A stretch of DNA of 60,904 nt from positions 1 to 60,904 of the forward strand of contig JABFXY010000091.1 in the NCBI GenBank assembly GCA_013361525.1. The letters are read 5' to 3'. This document shows, in pieces, positions 60,741 to 60,904 of the stretch. The DNA is from Polyangiaceae bacterium (GTDB taxonomy: Bacteria; Myxococcota_A; Polyangia; Polyangiales; Polyangiaceae). The position numbers were made by a program, and so were the translations under genes. The notes below the pieces were generated by a model. That model was not told the DNA's origin and did no database searches. It was given only the letters and a program-made list of their open reading frames with translations. Position 1 is the stretch's first letter, and each line of letters starts with the position of its first letter.

Positions 60741-60904
60741 TCACCTCCGCCTTCGCCGAAGAAACACTCCGCCGAGCACGATGGCTACGGACAAGAGCCA
60801 ATTGCCATTTCGGGATCCCCTGCCCGCCTGGCAGCCCGCTGGCTCGGGCTGGGCGCACACCGCGTCCGAAATCAACTCCGTCCCGTTCGCGCTCAATTGC
60901 GAGG
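60741..60904 (-). CDS. C-terminal end of a MYXO-CTERM surface protein (5' partial)
   Basis: The frame enters from the right edge and ends at the stop codon at 60741-60743. The last 54 residues contain VCAQPEPAGCQAG, then a hydrophobic helix (WLLSVAIVLGGVFL) and RRRRR at the terminus, the MYXO-CTERM sorting tail that directs myxobacterial proteins to the cell surface. The bulk of the protein lies outside the window. Confidence 0.6.
   Translation of the reverse strand, partial: SQLSANGTELISDAVCAQPEPAGCQAGRGSRNGNWLLSVAIVLGGVFLRRRRR

Noticed and set aside
1..60904. Insertion sequences, integrases, prophage genes, CRISPR arrays and rRNA
   Set aside because: No transposase, integrase or Cas motif and no rRNA-like sequence was found on reading both strands.

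Overview
The window looks like chromosome of a high-GC myxobacterium (Myxococcota, probably order Polyangiales). The evidence is the strong GC3 codon bias, about twenty-five lipoproteins with Gly/Ser-rich linkers after the lipobox, MYXO-CTERM-like sorting tails at both ends, DUF4215-type and ADYC-type cysteine-rich secreted proteins, and many GTG/TTG starts. I see no insertion sequence, integrase, CRISPR array or rRNA.

Layout. 0-2 kb: 3' part of a Gly-rich surface protein whose reading frame runs through a MYXO-CTERM tail into an outer-membrane-type domain, then a lipoprotein. 2-4.2 kb: soxR facing a SoxR-type promoter that drives an NmrA-like/SDR pair. 4.2-18 kb: envelope lipoproteins (two of them tandem paralogues), a lipoprotein with a signal peptidase I domain, a DUF2185 protein, a DUF4056-like protein and remnants of an AraC gene and a Cys-rich gene. 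18.5 kb: two abutting tRNA-like folds. 18.7-30.5 kb: ArsR-AHSA1 pair, a TetR-SDR-CMD operon, a transglutaminase-like lipoprotein, a CAP-domain lipoprotein, an NAD(P)-binding protein and a lone receiver domain. 30.5-40.7 kb: M20 hydrolase plus BASS-like transporter, several lipoproteins, an APH-like kinase and an ABM-VOC fusion. 40.7-41.6 kb: a gene-poor, less GC-rich stretch.

41.6-48.6 kb is the most interesting part: a compact, translationally coupled operon for a ribosomally made, modified peptide (RiPP). It holds a 57-aa candidate precursor peptide too short for ordinary gene calling, a cobalamin-type radical SAM RiPP maturase, a JmjC/cupin oxygenase, an unrecognised 214-aa protein, a YcaO cyclodehydratase/thioamidation ATPase, a TfuA partner and a phytanoyl-CoA-dioxygenase-like enzyme. 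YcaO plus TfuA points to backbone thioamidation, the radical SAM enzyme to C-methylation or another radical step, and the two 2-oxoglutarate-type oxygenases to hydroxylation. I know of no characterised pathway with this combination.

48.6-60.9 kb: a lipoprotein, a long hairpin, a tandem duplication of an unknown 124-aa protein, a decayed LuxR-type gene, an ADYC-domain lipoprotein with a short partner, a divergent LysR/zinc alcohol dehydrogenase pair followed by an exported hydrolase and an SDR, an YD-repeat lipoprotein, a Pro-rich outer-membrane-type protein, a trypsin-like lipoprotein with a PPC tail, and the 3' end of another MYXO-CTERM protein.
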